Of a stretch of 64,000 bases of DNA, positions 33,052 to 41,240 are shown piece after piece. The stretch covers positions 62,001 through 126,000 of the forward strand of contig NZ_QXFJ01000030.1 of the NCBI RefSeq assembly GCF_003584165.1. The letters run 5' to 3'. The notes below the pieces were generated by a model, which had not been told where the DNA came from, made no database searches, and saw only the letters and a list, made by a program, of their open reading frames with translations. Position 1 is the stretch's first letter. Every line of letters begins with the position of its first letter. The translations under genes and the position numbers were made by a program. This DNA comes from Flagellimonas aequoris (GTDB taxonomy: Bacteria; Bacteroidota; Bacteroidia; Flavobacteriales; Flavobacteriaceae).

Positions 33052-35319
33052 ATGTACTATAAAAAATTACTTTTCGCCGTAATGGCACTAACCTTTGGTG
33101 CTATCAGTGCCCAACAAAGGATTCCAGAAGTGGAGGCACTCTTACAAAAAATGACCTTGGAGGAAAAAATAGGTCAGCTGAACCTTTTGACACCAGGCGG
33201 AGGTGTGGCCACTGGCGAAGTAGTGAGCAAAAATGTGGAGGCCAAGATCAAGGCCGGGGAAGTGGGTGGCCTTTTCGGGGTGGCCGGACCAGACAAGGTA
33301 CGAGTGGCCCAAGAACTCGCCGTTAAAAAAAGTCGATTGGGTATCCCGTTGCTGATTGGTTCTGATGTGATCCATGGCTATAAGACCACCTATCCTATCC
33401 CTTTGGGATTAGCTTCCAGTTGGGATATGGATTTGGTACAACAGGCGGCCCAAATGGCAGCAAAGGAGGCCACTGCAGACGGTATCAATTGGAACTTTTC
33501 ACCTATGGTGGATATTGCCCGCGACCCGCGTTGGGGAAGGATTGCCGAAGGTGCCGGCGAGGATCCTTATTTGGGGTCCAGGATTGCCGAAGCATCCATA
33601 AAAGGATATCAAGGCGATGATTTGGCCGCAGCCCATACCATGTTGGCCTGTGTGAAACACTTTGCCCTTTATGGAGCAGCAGAAGCTGGTCGCGATTATC
33701 ATTCTGTGGATATGAGCAAAATCAAGATGTTCAACCAATACCTGCCACCGTACAAAGCGGCTGTGGATGCAGGAGTGGCCAGTGTCATGAGCTCTTTCAA
33801 CGATGTGGATGGTATTCCTGCCACGGGAAATAAATGGTTGTTGACCGATTTGCTTCGAGATAAATGGGGATTCAATGGATTTGTGGTTTCCGATTACACC
33901 TCTCTAAACGAAATGATTCCACACGGTTTAGGTGACTTGCAAGCAGTGTCAGCTTTGGCCTTGAATGCAGGGTTGGATATGGATATGGTAGGGGAAGGCT
34001 TCCTGACCACCTTGAAGAAATCCTTGGAAGAAGGAAAAGTGACCGAAGAAGCAATTACCAACGCCTGCAGAAGAATTTTGGAGGCCAAGTACATTTCAGG
34101 ACTTTTTGAGGACCCCTATCGTTATTTGGACAGCAAACGTCCTGCAAAGGATATTTTAACCAAGGAAAATAGGGCACTGGCCCGCACGTTGGCTGCCCAT
34201 TCCTTTGTACTGTTGAAAAATGAAAACAATATTTTACCCCTTCAAAAAAATAAAAAGATTGCCTTGGTAGGGCCATTGGCAGACAGCCGAAACAACATGC
34301 TCGGAACCTGGGCACCCACTGGTGATGTGAGTTTGGCCGTTACCATATTGGAAGGGTTCAAGAACGTGGCTCCAAATGCTACTATTCAATATGCAAAAGG
34401 TGCCAATATTTCTGATGATGAGGAATTTGCCAAACACGTGAATGTATTTGGGCCGAGGATAGAAATTGATGAGCGTTCCCCAGAAGTGATGGTGGACGAG
34501 GCCGTGGAATTGGCAAAGAACGCTGATGTAGTGGTAGCCGTTGTGGGAGAAGCTACGGAAATGACAGGTGAAGCGGCCAGCCGCACCGATATTTCAATTC
34601 CCGAAAGCCAGAAAATATTGATCCGTGCCTTAGTGGCGACCGGAAAACCTGTTGCCTTGGTATTGATGAGCGGTAGACCTTTGACCATCCCCGATGAATT
34701 GGGATTGCCTGTGGCCATTCTTCAAGTGTGGCACCCAGGGGTAGAAGCTGGAAACGCCATTGCCGATGTGGTTTTTGGCGATTACAACCCCTCTGGAAAA
34801 CTAACGGTTACCTGGCCAAGAAATGTGGGGCAAATCCCCATTTACTACAGTGCCAAGAATACCGGTAGGCCTGCCCCTGAAAATGACGAGTTCCAAAAAT
34901 TCAGATCTAACTACCTAGATTCCCCCAACTCTCCTTTATTACCTTTCGGGTATGGGTTGAGTTATACCAACTTTGAATATTCCAATCTTAAATTGGATAA
35001 AGCCAGCATAGGTCAGGGTGAATCGATTTCGGCAACCGTAACCGTGACCAACACTGGAAACTATGATGGGGAAGAAGTGGTGCAGTTGTATTTGAGGGAT
35101 GTGGTAAGAAGCATAACCCCGCCAAAACGCGAGTTGAAAGGATTCCGAAAGATATTGTTGAAAAAAGGGGAGAGTAAGGAAGTGACCATCACCTTGTCTC
35201 CTGATGATTTGAAATTTTACAACAGTCAATTGGACTTTGTGGCAGAGCCTGGTGAGTTTGTAGTATTTGTCGGGACCAATTCCGATGCCCAGCTTTCAAA
35301 ATCGTTTGTATTGAATTAA
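33052..35319 (+). CDS. GH3 beta-glucosidase
   Basis: Secreted or periplasmic exo-glycosidase of 755 residues. Signal peptide 1-22 (ending ISAQQ). GH3 N-terminal TIM barrel with LLIGSDVIHGYKTTYPIPLG and the nucleophile Asp281 in GFVVSDYTSLNE; the (alpha/beta)6 sandwich follows (KKIALVGPLADSRNNMLGTW, VVAVVGEATEMTGEAASRTD); the FnIII-like end has EVVQLYLRDVV and LKGFRKILLKKGESKEVTI. The domain set matches BglX-type enzymes. In some Bacteroidota a GH3 next to a GH144 degrades beta-1,2-glucooligosaccharides (sophorose series) to glucose; the same pairing here suggests this use. It follows the GH43 gene by 24 bp. Confidence 0.9.
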   Translation: MYYKKLLFAVMALTFGAISAQQRIPEVEALLQKMTLEEKIGQLNLLTPGGGVATGEVVSKNVEAKIKAGEVGGLFGVAGPDKVRVAQELAVKKSRLGIPLLIGSDVIHGYKTTYPIPLGLASSWDMDLVQQAAQMAAKEATADGINWNFSPMVDIARDPRWGRIAEGAGEDPYLGSRIAEASIKGYQGDDLAAAHTMLACVKHFALYGAAEAGRDYHSVDMSKIKMFNQYLPPYKAAVDAGVASVMSSFNDVDGIPATGNKWLLTDLLRDKWGFNGFVVSDYTSLNEMIPHGLGDLQAVSALALNAGLDMDMVGEGFLTTLKKSLEEGKVTEEAITNACRRILEAKYISGLFEDPYRYLDSKRPAKDILTKENRALARTLAAHSFVLLKNENNILPLQKNKKIALVGPLADSRNNMLGTWAPTGDVSLAVTILEGFKNVAPNATIQYAKGANISDDEEFAKHVNVFGPRIEIDERSPEVMVDEAVELAKNADVVVAVVGEATEMTGEAASRTDISIPESQKILIRALVATGKPVALVLMSGRPLTIPDELGLPVAILQVWHPGVEAGNAIADVVFGDYNPSGKLTVTWPRNVGQIPIYYSAKNTGRPAPENDEFQKFRSNYLDSPNSPLLPFGYGLSYTNFEYSNLKLDKASIGQGESISATVTVTNTGNYDGEEVVQLYLRDVVRSITPPKRELKGFRKILLKKGESKEVTITLSPDDLKFYNSQLDFVAEPGEFVVFVGTNSDAQLSKSFVLN

Positions 35320-35374
35320 TGATGGGGAAAGTGCTGTTCTAGCACGTTTGTTCCATCAACCTAAAACCGTAAAA

Positions 35375-37000
35375 ATGTATTGGAGAAGAGCCATTCTGCT
35401 GCTATTGTTGATTTCGGCCTGTAAACAACAGGAAAAACCAAAAGAAGAAGTGGCAGCTGGTCCACCGAACATTATTTTCATCATGTCCGATGACCATGCC
35501 TTTCAGGCCATTAGTGCGTATGGCCATGAATTGGGTAAATTGGCTCCTACGCCCAATATTGACCGTATTGCGAAAAACGGGGCCATTTTCAGGAATAATT
35601 TCTGTACCAATTCTTTATGTGGGCCAAGTAGAGCGGTGATCCTTACTGGAAAATTAAGCCACATCAACGGTTTTCGTATGAACGGGGAACGGTTTGATGG
35701 CAACCAACCAACCTTGCCCAAATATTTGAAAGAACTTGGGTATCAGACAGGGATTATAGGGAAGTGGCATTTGTACGGTGCACCTACAGGATTTGATTAT
35801 TGGGATATTTTGAATGATCAGGGCAACTATTACAATCCCGAGTTCATATCCGAAGGGGATACCACTGTGGTTGAAGGTTATGCCACGGATTTGATTTCCG
35901 ATAAAAGTCTGGATTGGTTGCAGCACCGGGACAGCACACAGCCTTTTTATTTGATGGTGCACCACAAGGCACCACACAGGAATTGGATGCCGGCCCTGCG
36001 ACATTTGAATGCCTACGACACCATTACCTTTCCGTTACCGGACACTTATTTTCCAGAGTTTGTAGACCAACAGGCGGCCGAGGAACAATTGCAAACCATT
36101 TATACAGACATGTACGAAGGGCACGATCTAAGGATGAGTACAGGCCCCGGAAGTACGGAACTGGCCCAAAATCCATGGACCATCGATTTTGATCGTATGA
36201 CACCCGAGCAACGTAAAATTTGGGACGAAGCCTATCTTCCCAAAAACAATGCCTTTTGGGAAGCCAATTTGCATGGTAAAGAACTGGCTGAATGGAAAGG
36301 ACAAAGGTTCCTTCAAGAATATTTGGCTACGATAAAGGCCGTGGATGAAGGAGTCGGACGAATCTTGGATTATCTGGAAAAAAAAGGGTTGGACAAAAAC
36401 ACCTTGGTAGTGTACACTTCCGATCAAGGATTTTATTTGGGCGAGCACGGTTGGTTTGACAAGCGGTTTATGTATGAGGAATCCATGAAAATGCCCTTGT
36501 TGATGCAGTTGCCAGGGGTTATCAAACCGGGAACGGAAATCGATGCGATGGTACAGAACCTTGATTTTGCCCCTACTTTTTTGGATTTGGCAGGCGGGAC
36601 CCAATATGCTTCGGATATGCAGGGTCGGTCCTTTAGGCATGTATTGGATGGAACTGAACACGATTTCAAGAATGCCGTGTATTACCATTATTATGATTTT
36701 CCGGCATTTCATATGGTGAAACGGCAGTACGGAGTGCGCACGGATCGCTACAAACTCATCCATTTTTATGATGATATTGATGCATGGGAGTTCTATGACC
36801 TTCAAAAGGACCCCCACGAAGTACACAATGCTATCAATGATGAAGAATATAAAGATATCATAACGTACATGCACCAAAAATTGGATAGCTTGCAAGCTGT
36901 TTACAAAGTAACCGAAAAGGAATTTGAGACCACTCCGAAGGAAAAAGTTGATAAAGCCTATGAAGTCTTTAAAAAATTGAGAGGAACACCTATCCAATGA
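35375..37000 (+). CDS. S1-family sulfatase, lipoprotein
   Basis: Formylglycine sulfatase that would remove sulfate esters from a glycan. I chose the ATG at 35375 (MYWRRAILLLLLISAC), giving a lipobox with Cys16; a TTG at 35348 only adds nine residues. The metal-binding start PNIIFIMSDDHAFQAISAYG is followed by the S1 signature NSLCGPSRAVILTGK with Cys82 (C-x-P-S-R) as the residue converted to formylglycine. Later motifs include GKWHLYG, VVYTSDQGFYLGEHGWFDKR and YHYYDFPAFHMVKRQYGVRT. Maturation needs a sulfatase-modifying enzyme not seen here. Its presence says the PUL substrate is probably sulfated, a marine trait. The next gene overlaps it by 4 bp. Confidence 0.92.
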   Translation: MYWRRAILLLLLISACKQQEKPKEEVAAGPPNIIFIMSDDHAFQAISAYGHELGKLAPTPNIDRIAKNGAIFRNNFCTNSLCGPSRAVILTGKLSHINGFRMNGERFDGNQPTLPKYLKELGYQTGIIGKWHLYGAPTGFDYWDILNDQGNYYNPEFISEGDTTVVEGYATDLISDKSLDWLQHRDSTQPFYLMVHHKAPHRNWMPALRHLNAYDTITFPLPDTYFPEFVDQQAAEEQLQTIYTDMYEGHDLRMSTGPGSTELAQNPWTIDFDRMTPEQRKIWDEAYLPKNNAFWEANLHGKELAEWKGQRFLQEYLATIKAVDEGVGRILDYLEKKGLDKNTLVVYTSDQGFYLGEHGWFDKRFMYEESMKMPLLMQLPGVIKPGTEIDAMVQNLDFAPTFLDLAGGTQYASDMQGRSFRHVLDGTEHDFKNAVYYHYYDFPAFHMVKRQYGVRTDRYKLIHFYDDIDAWEFYDLQKDPHEVHNAINDEEYKDIITYMHQKLDSLQAVYKVTEKEFETTPKEKVDKAYEVFKKLRGTPIQ

Positions 37001-37839
37001 AAAAACTACTTTTTACCCTATTACTTTTTGTGGTGATGGTAGGCGCTAATGGCCAGACCATAGATGTGATCACCTATAACATCCGTTATGACAATCCCAA
37101 TGACAATCCCAACAATTGGGACAACCGAAAGGCATTCCTGATCTCGCAATTGCAATTTTATGCCCCGGATGTTTTTGGGACCCAAGAGGGGTTGGTGCAT
37201 CAACTCAAGGATATTGACCAAGGGCTTGAAGATTATACTTATGTTGGCATAGGACGCGATCATGGAGATGATCGTGGCGAGTTTTCGGCTCTTTTCTATA
37301 ACACCAAAAAACTGAAGGTGTTGAAACAGTCCACGTTTTGGCTGTCCGAAACCCCGGATGTTCCATCCAAAGGATGGGATGCCGCCTTGCCCCGTATCTG
37401 TACCTATGGACTTTTTGAAAATAAGGCGGATGGGAGCAAGTTCATGGTCTTCAATACGCATTTTGATCATGTGGGGGTAACGGCAAGGGCAGAGAGTTCC
37501 AAACTCATCCTAAAAAAAATGAAAGAATTGAATCCTGATGGATTGCCTGTTATTTTGACCGGGGATTTCAATTTGGAAAGTGATAGTTCGGGAGTACAGG
37601 TAATCTTGGGAGAAATGACGGATACCCATGTCGCTGTGGGAAAAAATGCCTTTGGTCCCAATGGCACCTTTAACGGGTTTGAGTTCAATAAACCTGTGGA
37701 ACGGAGAATCGATTACATCTTTGTTTCTCCTAATAATGTTGAGGTGCTAAAAAGTGCCATTTTGAGCGATTCCAAGGATTGCAGATACCCTTCGGATCAC
37801 CTTCCGGTATTTGCACGGTTACGTCTCGTAGCACCTTAA
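36997..37839 (+). CDS. Secreted endonuclease/exonuclease/phosphatase (EEP) family protein
   Basis: DNase I-like-fold hydrolase of 280 residues with a signal peptide ending NGQ (about residue 20). Motifs: ITYNIRYDNPND, FGTQEGLVHQ (metal Glu), NTHFDHVGVTARAE, ILTGDFNLESD (Asp/Asn) and PSDHLPVFARL (catalytic His). The fold includes nucleases, phosphodiesterases and sphingomyelinase-like enzymes; the substrate cannot be read from sequence. The ATG overlaps the sulfatase stop (ATGA), so it is the last cistron of the PUL operon. A secreted phosphodiester-cleaving enzyme would fit a glycan carrying phosphodiester groups, but this is speculation. Confidence 0.85.
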   Translation: MKKLLFTLLLFVVMVGANGQTIDVITYNIRYDNPNDNPNNWDNRKAFLISQLQFYAPDVFGTQEGLVHQLKDIDQGLEDYTYVGIGRDHGDDRGEFSALFYNTKKLKVLKQSTFWLSETPDVPSKGWDAALPRICTYGLFENKADGSKFMVFNTHFDHVGVTARAESSKLILKKMKELNPDGLPVILTGDFNLESDSSGVQVILGEMTDTHVAVGKNAFGPNGTFNGFEFNKPVERRIDYIFVSPNNVEVLKSAILSDSKDCRYPSDHLPVFARLRLVAP

Positions 37840-38077
37840 AACCCGTTTCTTCGACCTCAAAACATCAGTTGTTTGAATTTTTTGGGTTTGGTCTTAAAAC
37901 CCATATTACTTCCAATAGATTAATTGCTTTTAACCAAGGCTAGTGTTGACGTTGTTATTTATATTAAATTTAAGTAACCTCAAAAAATGTAAAAACAATG
38001 TTAATTTTTTTGGGATGCTCTACATTTATAAATGCATTTTAAGAGTAAATCCATAACTTCAAAGGAATTTTTATATC

Positions 38078-38533
38078 ATGGCACTATTTACACTGAACAT
38101 CAACGGAAAGGAACAAGAGGTGGATGTGGATCCTACCACGCCAATGCTCTGGGTTTTAAGGGACCATTTGAACTTGGTCGGAACAAAATATGGTTGTGGG
38201 ATCGCGCAATGCGGGGCATGTACCATCCATTTGGACGGCACTGCAACACGGGCATGCATGCTGCCTGTATCTTCTGTAGGCAACCAGAACATCACCACTA
38301 TTGAAGGATTGTCTGAGAATGGCGATCATCCGGTACAAAAAGCATGGCTGGAAGTGGACGTTCCCCAATGCGGGTACTGTCAGGCAGGTCAGATCATGAC
38401 CGCGGCATCACTTTTGGAAAAAAATCCAAATCCAACGGATGAAGAAATTGAGATGGCCATGAATGGCAACATTTGCCGATGTGGTACCTATCTGAGAATC
38501 AGGAAGGCCGTAAAAATGGCAGCGAACTCATAA
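38078..38533 (+). CDS. (2Fe-2S) subunit of a molybdenum hydroxylase (IorA type)
   Basis: Small electron-transfer subunit of the xanthine dehydrogenase superfamily, 151 residues. The plant-type ferredoxin cluster is formed by [15 protein letters not shown]; the second cluster by [10 protein letters not shown] and ICRCGTYLR, the standard two-cluster order. It has no signal peptide; such subunits are exported folded together with the large subunit, whose N-terminus has a twin-arginine motif. The gene precedes the large subunit with a 26-bp gap. No FAD subunit is present, the hallmark of the isoquinoline 1-oxidoreductase type. No cytochrome or maturation gene is nearby. Confidence 0.9.
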   Translation: MALFTLNINGKEQEVDVDPTTPMLWVLRDHLNLVGTKYGCGIAQCGACTIHLDGTATRACMLPVSSVGNQNITTIEGLSENGDHPVQKAWLEVDVPQCGYCQAGQIMTAASLLEKNPNPTDEEIEMAMNGNICRCGTYLRIRKAVKMAANS

Positions 38534-38559
38534 TCCAATTCATCTGAAAACCTAAAAAC

Positions 38560-40764
38560 ATGACACTAGTTAAAACAAAAATAGGAAGACGGGCCTTTAT
38601 CAGGAATACTGGATTGGCCAGTGGCGGACTGGTATTGGGCTTCAATTGGTTGGCCTCATGCAAAATGACACCGGAACAGGTCAACAGTTTACCCAACGAA
38701 TGGTTCGACCTGAACGGATTCCTTAAAGTAGGGGATAATGGACTGGTGACCATTATGTCGCCAAACCCTGAGATAGGACAGAATGTAAAAACAGCTATGC
38801 CCATGATCGTAGCTGAAGAGTTGGATGTGGCTTGGAAAGATGTCATCGTTGAACAGGCGCCTTTAAATACCGATATTTTTACCCGTCAATTGGCGGGAGG
38901 TAGCCAATCCATCCGTCAAGGGTGGGAAAGTCTTCGTATGGCGGGCGCAACCGCTAGACACATGTTGAAGGAAGCTGCAGCCCAGGCTTGGCAAGTTCCC
39001 GTAAGTGAGATTACCACCAAGGAAGGCCAATTGATGCACGAAGCGAGTGGCAAATCCGCAGGGTATGGCGAAATGGCATCAGCCGCTACGGCTATTGAAG
39101 TGCCCGAGGAAGTGGAACTTAAGGATATCAATACCTTTAGCATCATTGGTACGGACAAGAAAAATGTGGATGGACCCAAGATCGTCACCGGTCAGCCCCT
39201 TTATGGATTGGACGTTCAGAGGGAAGGAATGCTCATAGCCATGATTGTGCACCCACCTGCATTTGGGATGAAGTACAAAAGCATGAACGCCGAATCGGTG
39301 AAATCCATGCCAGGTATAAAGGATGTGTTCCATTTTGAACCCTATACTGATGAGGTTGAAAAGCAATGGTCCGATGGCGGAGGAATCCCCGAATTGGTGG
39401 CCATTGTAGGCAACAGCACGTGGGAGTGCATGCAGGCCAAAAAAGCTTTGGAAGTGGAATGGGAAGAAGCGTCCAAATTGGAGAGCACCGCTTACCATGA
39501 TGAGGCTTTGGCCGCCCTATTGGAAAAACCTACGGAACAACCCGCAAGGAAGGATGGTGATGTGGACGCGGCCTTTAAGAAAGCGGCCAAGATAGTGGAA
39601 AGCACGTATTCTGCTCCCTATCTGGCACACAATACCATGGAGCCCATGAACTTTTTTGCCCATGTTACGCCAGAGAAGGCAGAACTGTTGGGCCCCATCC
39701 AAACCCCGGAATTTTTGGAAAAGACCTTGGTATCCCGATTGGGAATGCCAGCGGAGAAAATAGATATTATGATGACCCGTATGGGAGGTGGCTTCGGCCG
39801 TCGTCTCTACGGAACCTTCGCCGTGGAAGCAGCGGTCATATCCCAAAAAATGAACGCACCGATCAAATTGGTGTATTCCAGGGAAGATGATATGACCCAG
39901 GGAACGTATCGCCCTTCGTACAAAGTAAAATACAAAGCAGGATTGGATGAAAATGGCAACCTGATCGCTTGGCATGTGCGAGGTGCCGGTACCAATGATG
40001 ATTTGGTTTGGGAACACAGGTTTCCAGCTGGGGCCGTCGATAATTATTTGGCAGAAAAACATGTCCTCCCGACCAATGTGACCACAGGGGCATGGAGGGC
40101 GCCACGATCCAATTTTATTGCGGGAGCCGAGCAGGCTTTTATGGATGAGGTTGCCGAAGCATCAGGCAAAGATCCCATCGAGTTCCGTTTGGAGCTGTTC
40201 GATCGTGCCATCAACAATCCTGTGGGAGACCCAGAGAAGAATGATTACGACCCAAAACGTTATGCAGGGGTTTTGAAACTCGTCAAGGAAAAAGCCGATT
40301 GGAACGGCACGGACAATGGCAAATCCAGAGGGGTTTCGGCCTATTACTGCCATAATTCCTACGTGGCCCAGGTATTGGATCTTGAAGAGGGCAGTGGAAC
40401 CCCAAGAGTAGGTAAGGTATGGTGTGCCGTAGATTGCGGAATAGTCATCAACCCATTGAGTGCCAAGAACCAAGTGGAGGGAGGTATTGTGGATGGTATT
40501 GGCCATTCCACCTTCAGTGCCATGACCTTCACCGATGGTAAACCGAACCAAAGCAATTTTGATAAATACCGTTTGATCAGGAATATGGAGGCGCCCAAAG
40601 AGGTGGAGACCTTCTTTGTGGACAACGGCATTGACCCAACTGGATTGGGAGAACCATCGCTGCCACCTATTATTGGGGCATTGGCCAATGCGCTGTATAA
40701 AGCTACGGGAAGAAGGCATTACAGCCAACCTTTCATTAGCGATAGACCGCCCTTGGTAGGATAA
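38560..40764 (+). CDS. Molybdopterin-binding subunit, isoquinoline 1-oxidoreductase (IorB) type
   Basis: Catalytic subunit of a periplasmic molybdenum hydroxylase, 734 residues. A Tat signal is present near residues 8-30 (IGRRAFIRNTGLASGGLVLG), so the protein with its bound iron-sulfur subunit is probably exported folded. Molybdopterin-binding segments include GGGFGRRLYGTFAVEAAVIS and TGAWRAPRSNFIAGAEQAFM, and the C-terminal GLGEPSLPPIIGALANALYK contains the conserved catalytic Glu of the family. Family members oxidise heteroaromatics or aldehydes; the substrate here is unknown. No terminator is obvious between this gene and the long gap that follows. Confidence 0.9.
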   Translation: MTLVKTKIGRRAFIRNTGLASGGLVLGFNWLASCKMTPEQVNSLPNEWFDLNGFLKVGDNGLVTIMSPNPEIGQNVKTAMPMIVAEELDVAWKDVIVEQAPLNTDIFTRQLAGGSQSIRQGWESLRMAGATARHMLKEAAAQAWQVPVSEITTKEGQLMHEASGKSAGYGEMASAATAIEVPEEVELKDINTFSIIGTDKKNVDGPKIVTGQPLYGLDVQREGMLIAMIVHPPAFGMKYKSMNAESVKSMPGIKDVFHFEPYTDEVEKQWSDGGGIPELVAIVGNSTWECMQAKKALEVEWEEASKLESTAYHDEALAALLEKPTEQPARKDGDVDAAFKKAAKIVESTYSAPYLAHNTMEPMNFFAHVTPEKAELLGPIQTPEFLEKTLVSRLGMPAEKIDIMMTRMGGGFGRRLYGTFAVEAAVISQKMNAPIKLVYSREDDMTQGTYRPSYKVKYKAGLDENGNLIAWHVRGAGTNDDLVWEHRFPAGAVDNYLAEKHVLPTNVTTGAWRAPRSNFIAGAEQAFMDEVAEASGKDPIEFRLELFDRAINNPVGDPEKNDYDPKRYAGVLKLVKEKADWNGTDNGKSRGVSAYYCHNSYVAQVLDLEEGSGTPRVGKVWCAVDCGIVINPLSAKNQVEGGIVDGIGHSTFSAMTFTDGKPNQSNFDKYRLIRNMEAPKEVETFFVDNGIDPTGLGEPSLPPIIGALANALYKATGRRHYSQPFISDRPPLVG

Positions 40765-40926
40765 CATATTGGGATTTTATAGATAAAACTTTAGGAATTA
40801 TTCATTGCTCAGTAGTATCTTTATAAAGATATGGCTATATTGAATAGCGACGTTCTTGGATTTGTGTGTATGTAAATCATTGAATTACAACTACTTATTA
40901 TTGAAAATAATTTTTCTGTAAAAAAG

Positions 40927-40955
40927 TTGCGGTATTTGTTTTTTGTTTATGTTTG
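40927..40955 (+). promoter_or_regulatory. Promoter upstream of arginine decarboxylase (long leader)
   Basis: TTG at 40927-40929 and an exact TATGTTTG at 40948-40955, with an 18-bp spacer as in Bacteroidota promoters. The predicted start lies about 280 nt before the decarboxylase ATG. Confidence 0.5.
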
Positions 40956-40959
40956 ATCC

Positions 40960-41175
40960 ATGAATGGGTCCCTTATGTTTGGACGCATTTGCCTATTAGC
41001 GTTGAAATTTTTTTTCATGTTCGGGCTTTTGGGAAAAAGGAAGTCTATCCCCCAAGCCGTCTTAGGGATAAGACACCGAATCTCTGGGCTGACTTCCGAA
41101 AAACACTCCTTGATCCGTGATTTCTCGCGGACCCCTAACTTTGTTCCATACACAGTTTTTGAATTTCGTATCTGA
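40960..41175 (+). other. Small 71-codon frame in the leader (doubtful)
   Basis: Begins 5 bp after the -7 box, so it would be nearly leaderless, with a hydrophobic N-terminus (MNGSLMFGRICLLALKFFFM) and basic remainder. I recognise no family; it may be a leader peptide, a remnant or chance. Listed only because its start coincides with the promoter. Confidence 0.2.
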
Positions 41176-41240
41176 GAACCAGCTATTGGCTTGGCTTTAA
41201 GAATTTTATTGTATCAATTAATCATCAATACGAAATTATA

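Larger units (their letters stand above)
40765..41240. other. 476-bp gap before the arginine decarboxylase gene
   Basis: Contains a promoter-like pair at 40927-40955 and a possible structured leader downstream of it: a GGCTT/AAGCC plus GGG/CCC hairpin at about 41024-41063. A 71-codon frame lies within it. No other gene is apparent. Confidence 0.4.

Noticed and set aside
36128-36997. 289-codon open frame on the minus strand inside the sulfatase gene
   Set aside because: It is antisense to a well-supported sulfatase with formylglycine motif and shows no recognisable protein features; a codon-composition shadow.
39517-40062. 181-codon minus-strand frame inside the molybdenum hydroxylase gene
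   Set aside because: Antisense shadow with cysteine/histidine-rich random composition.
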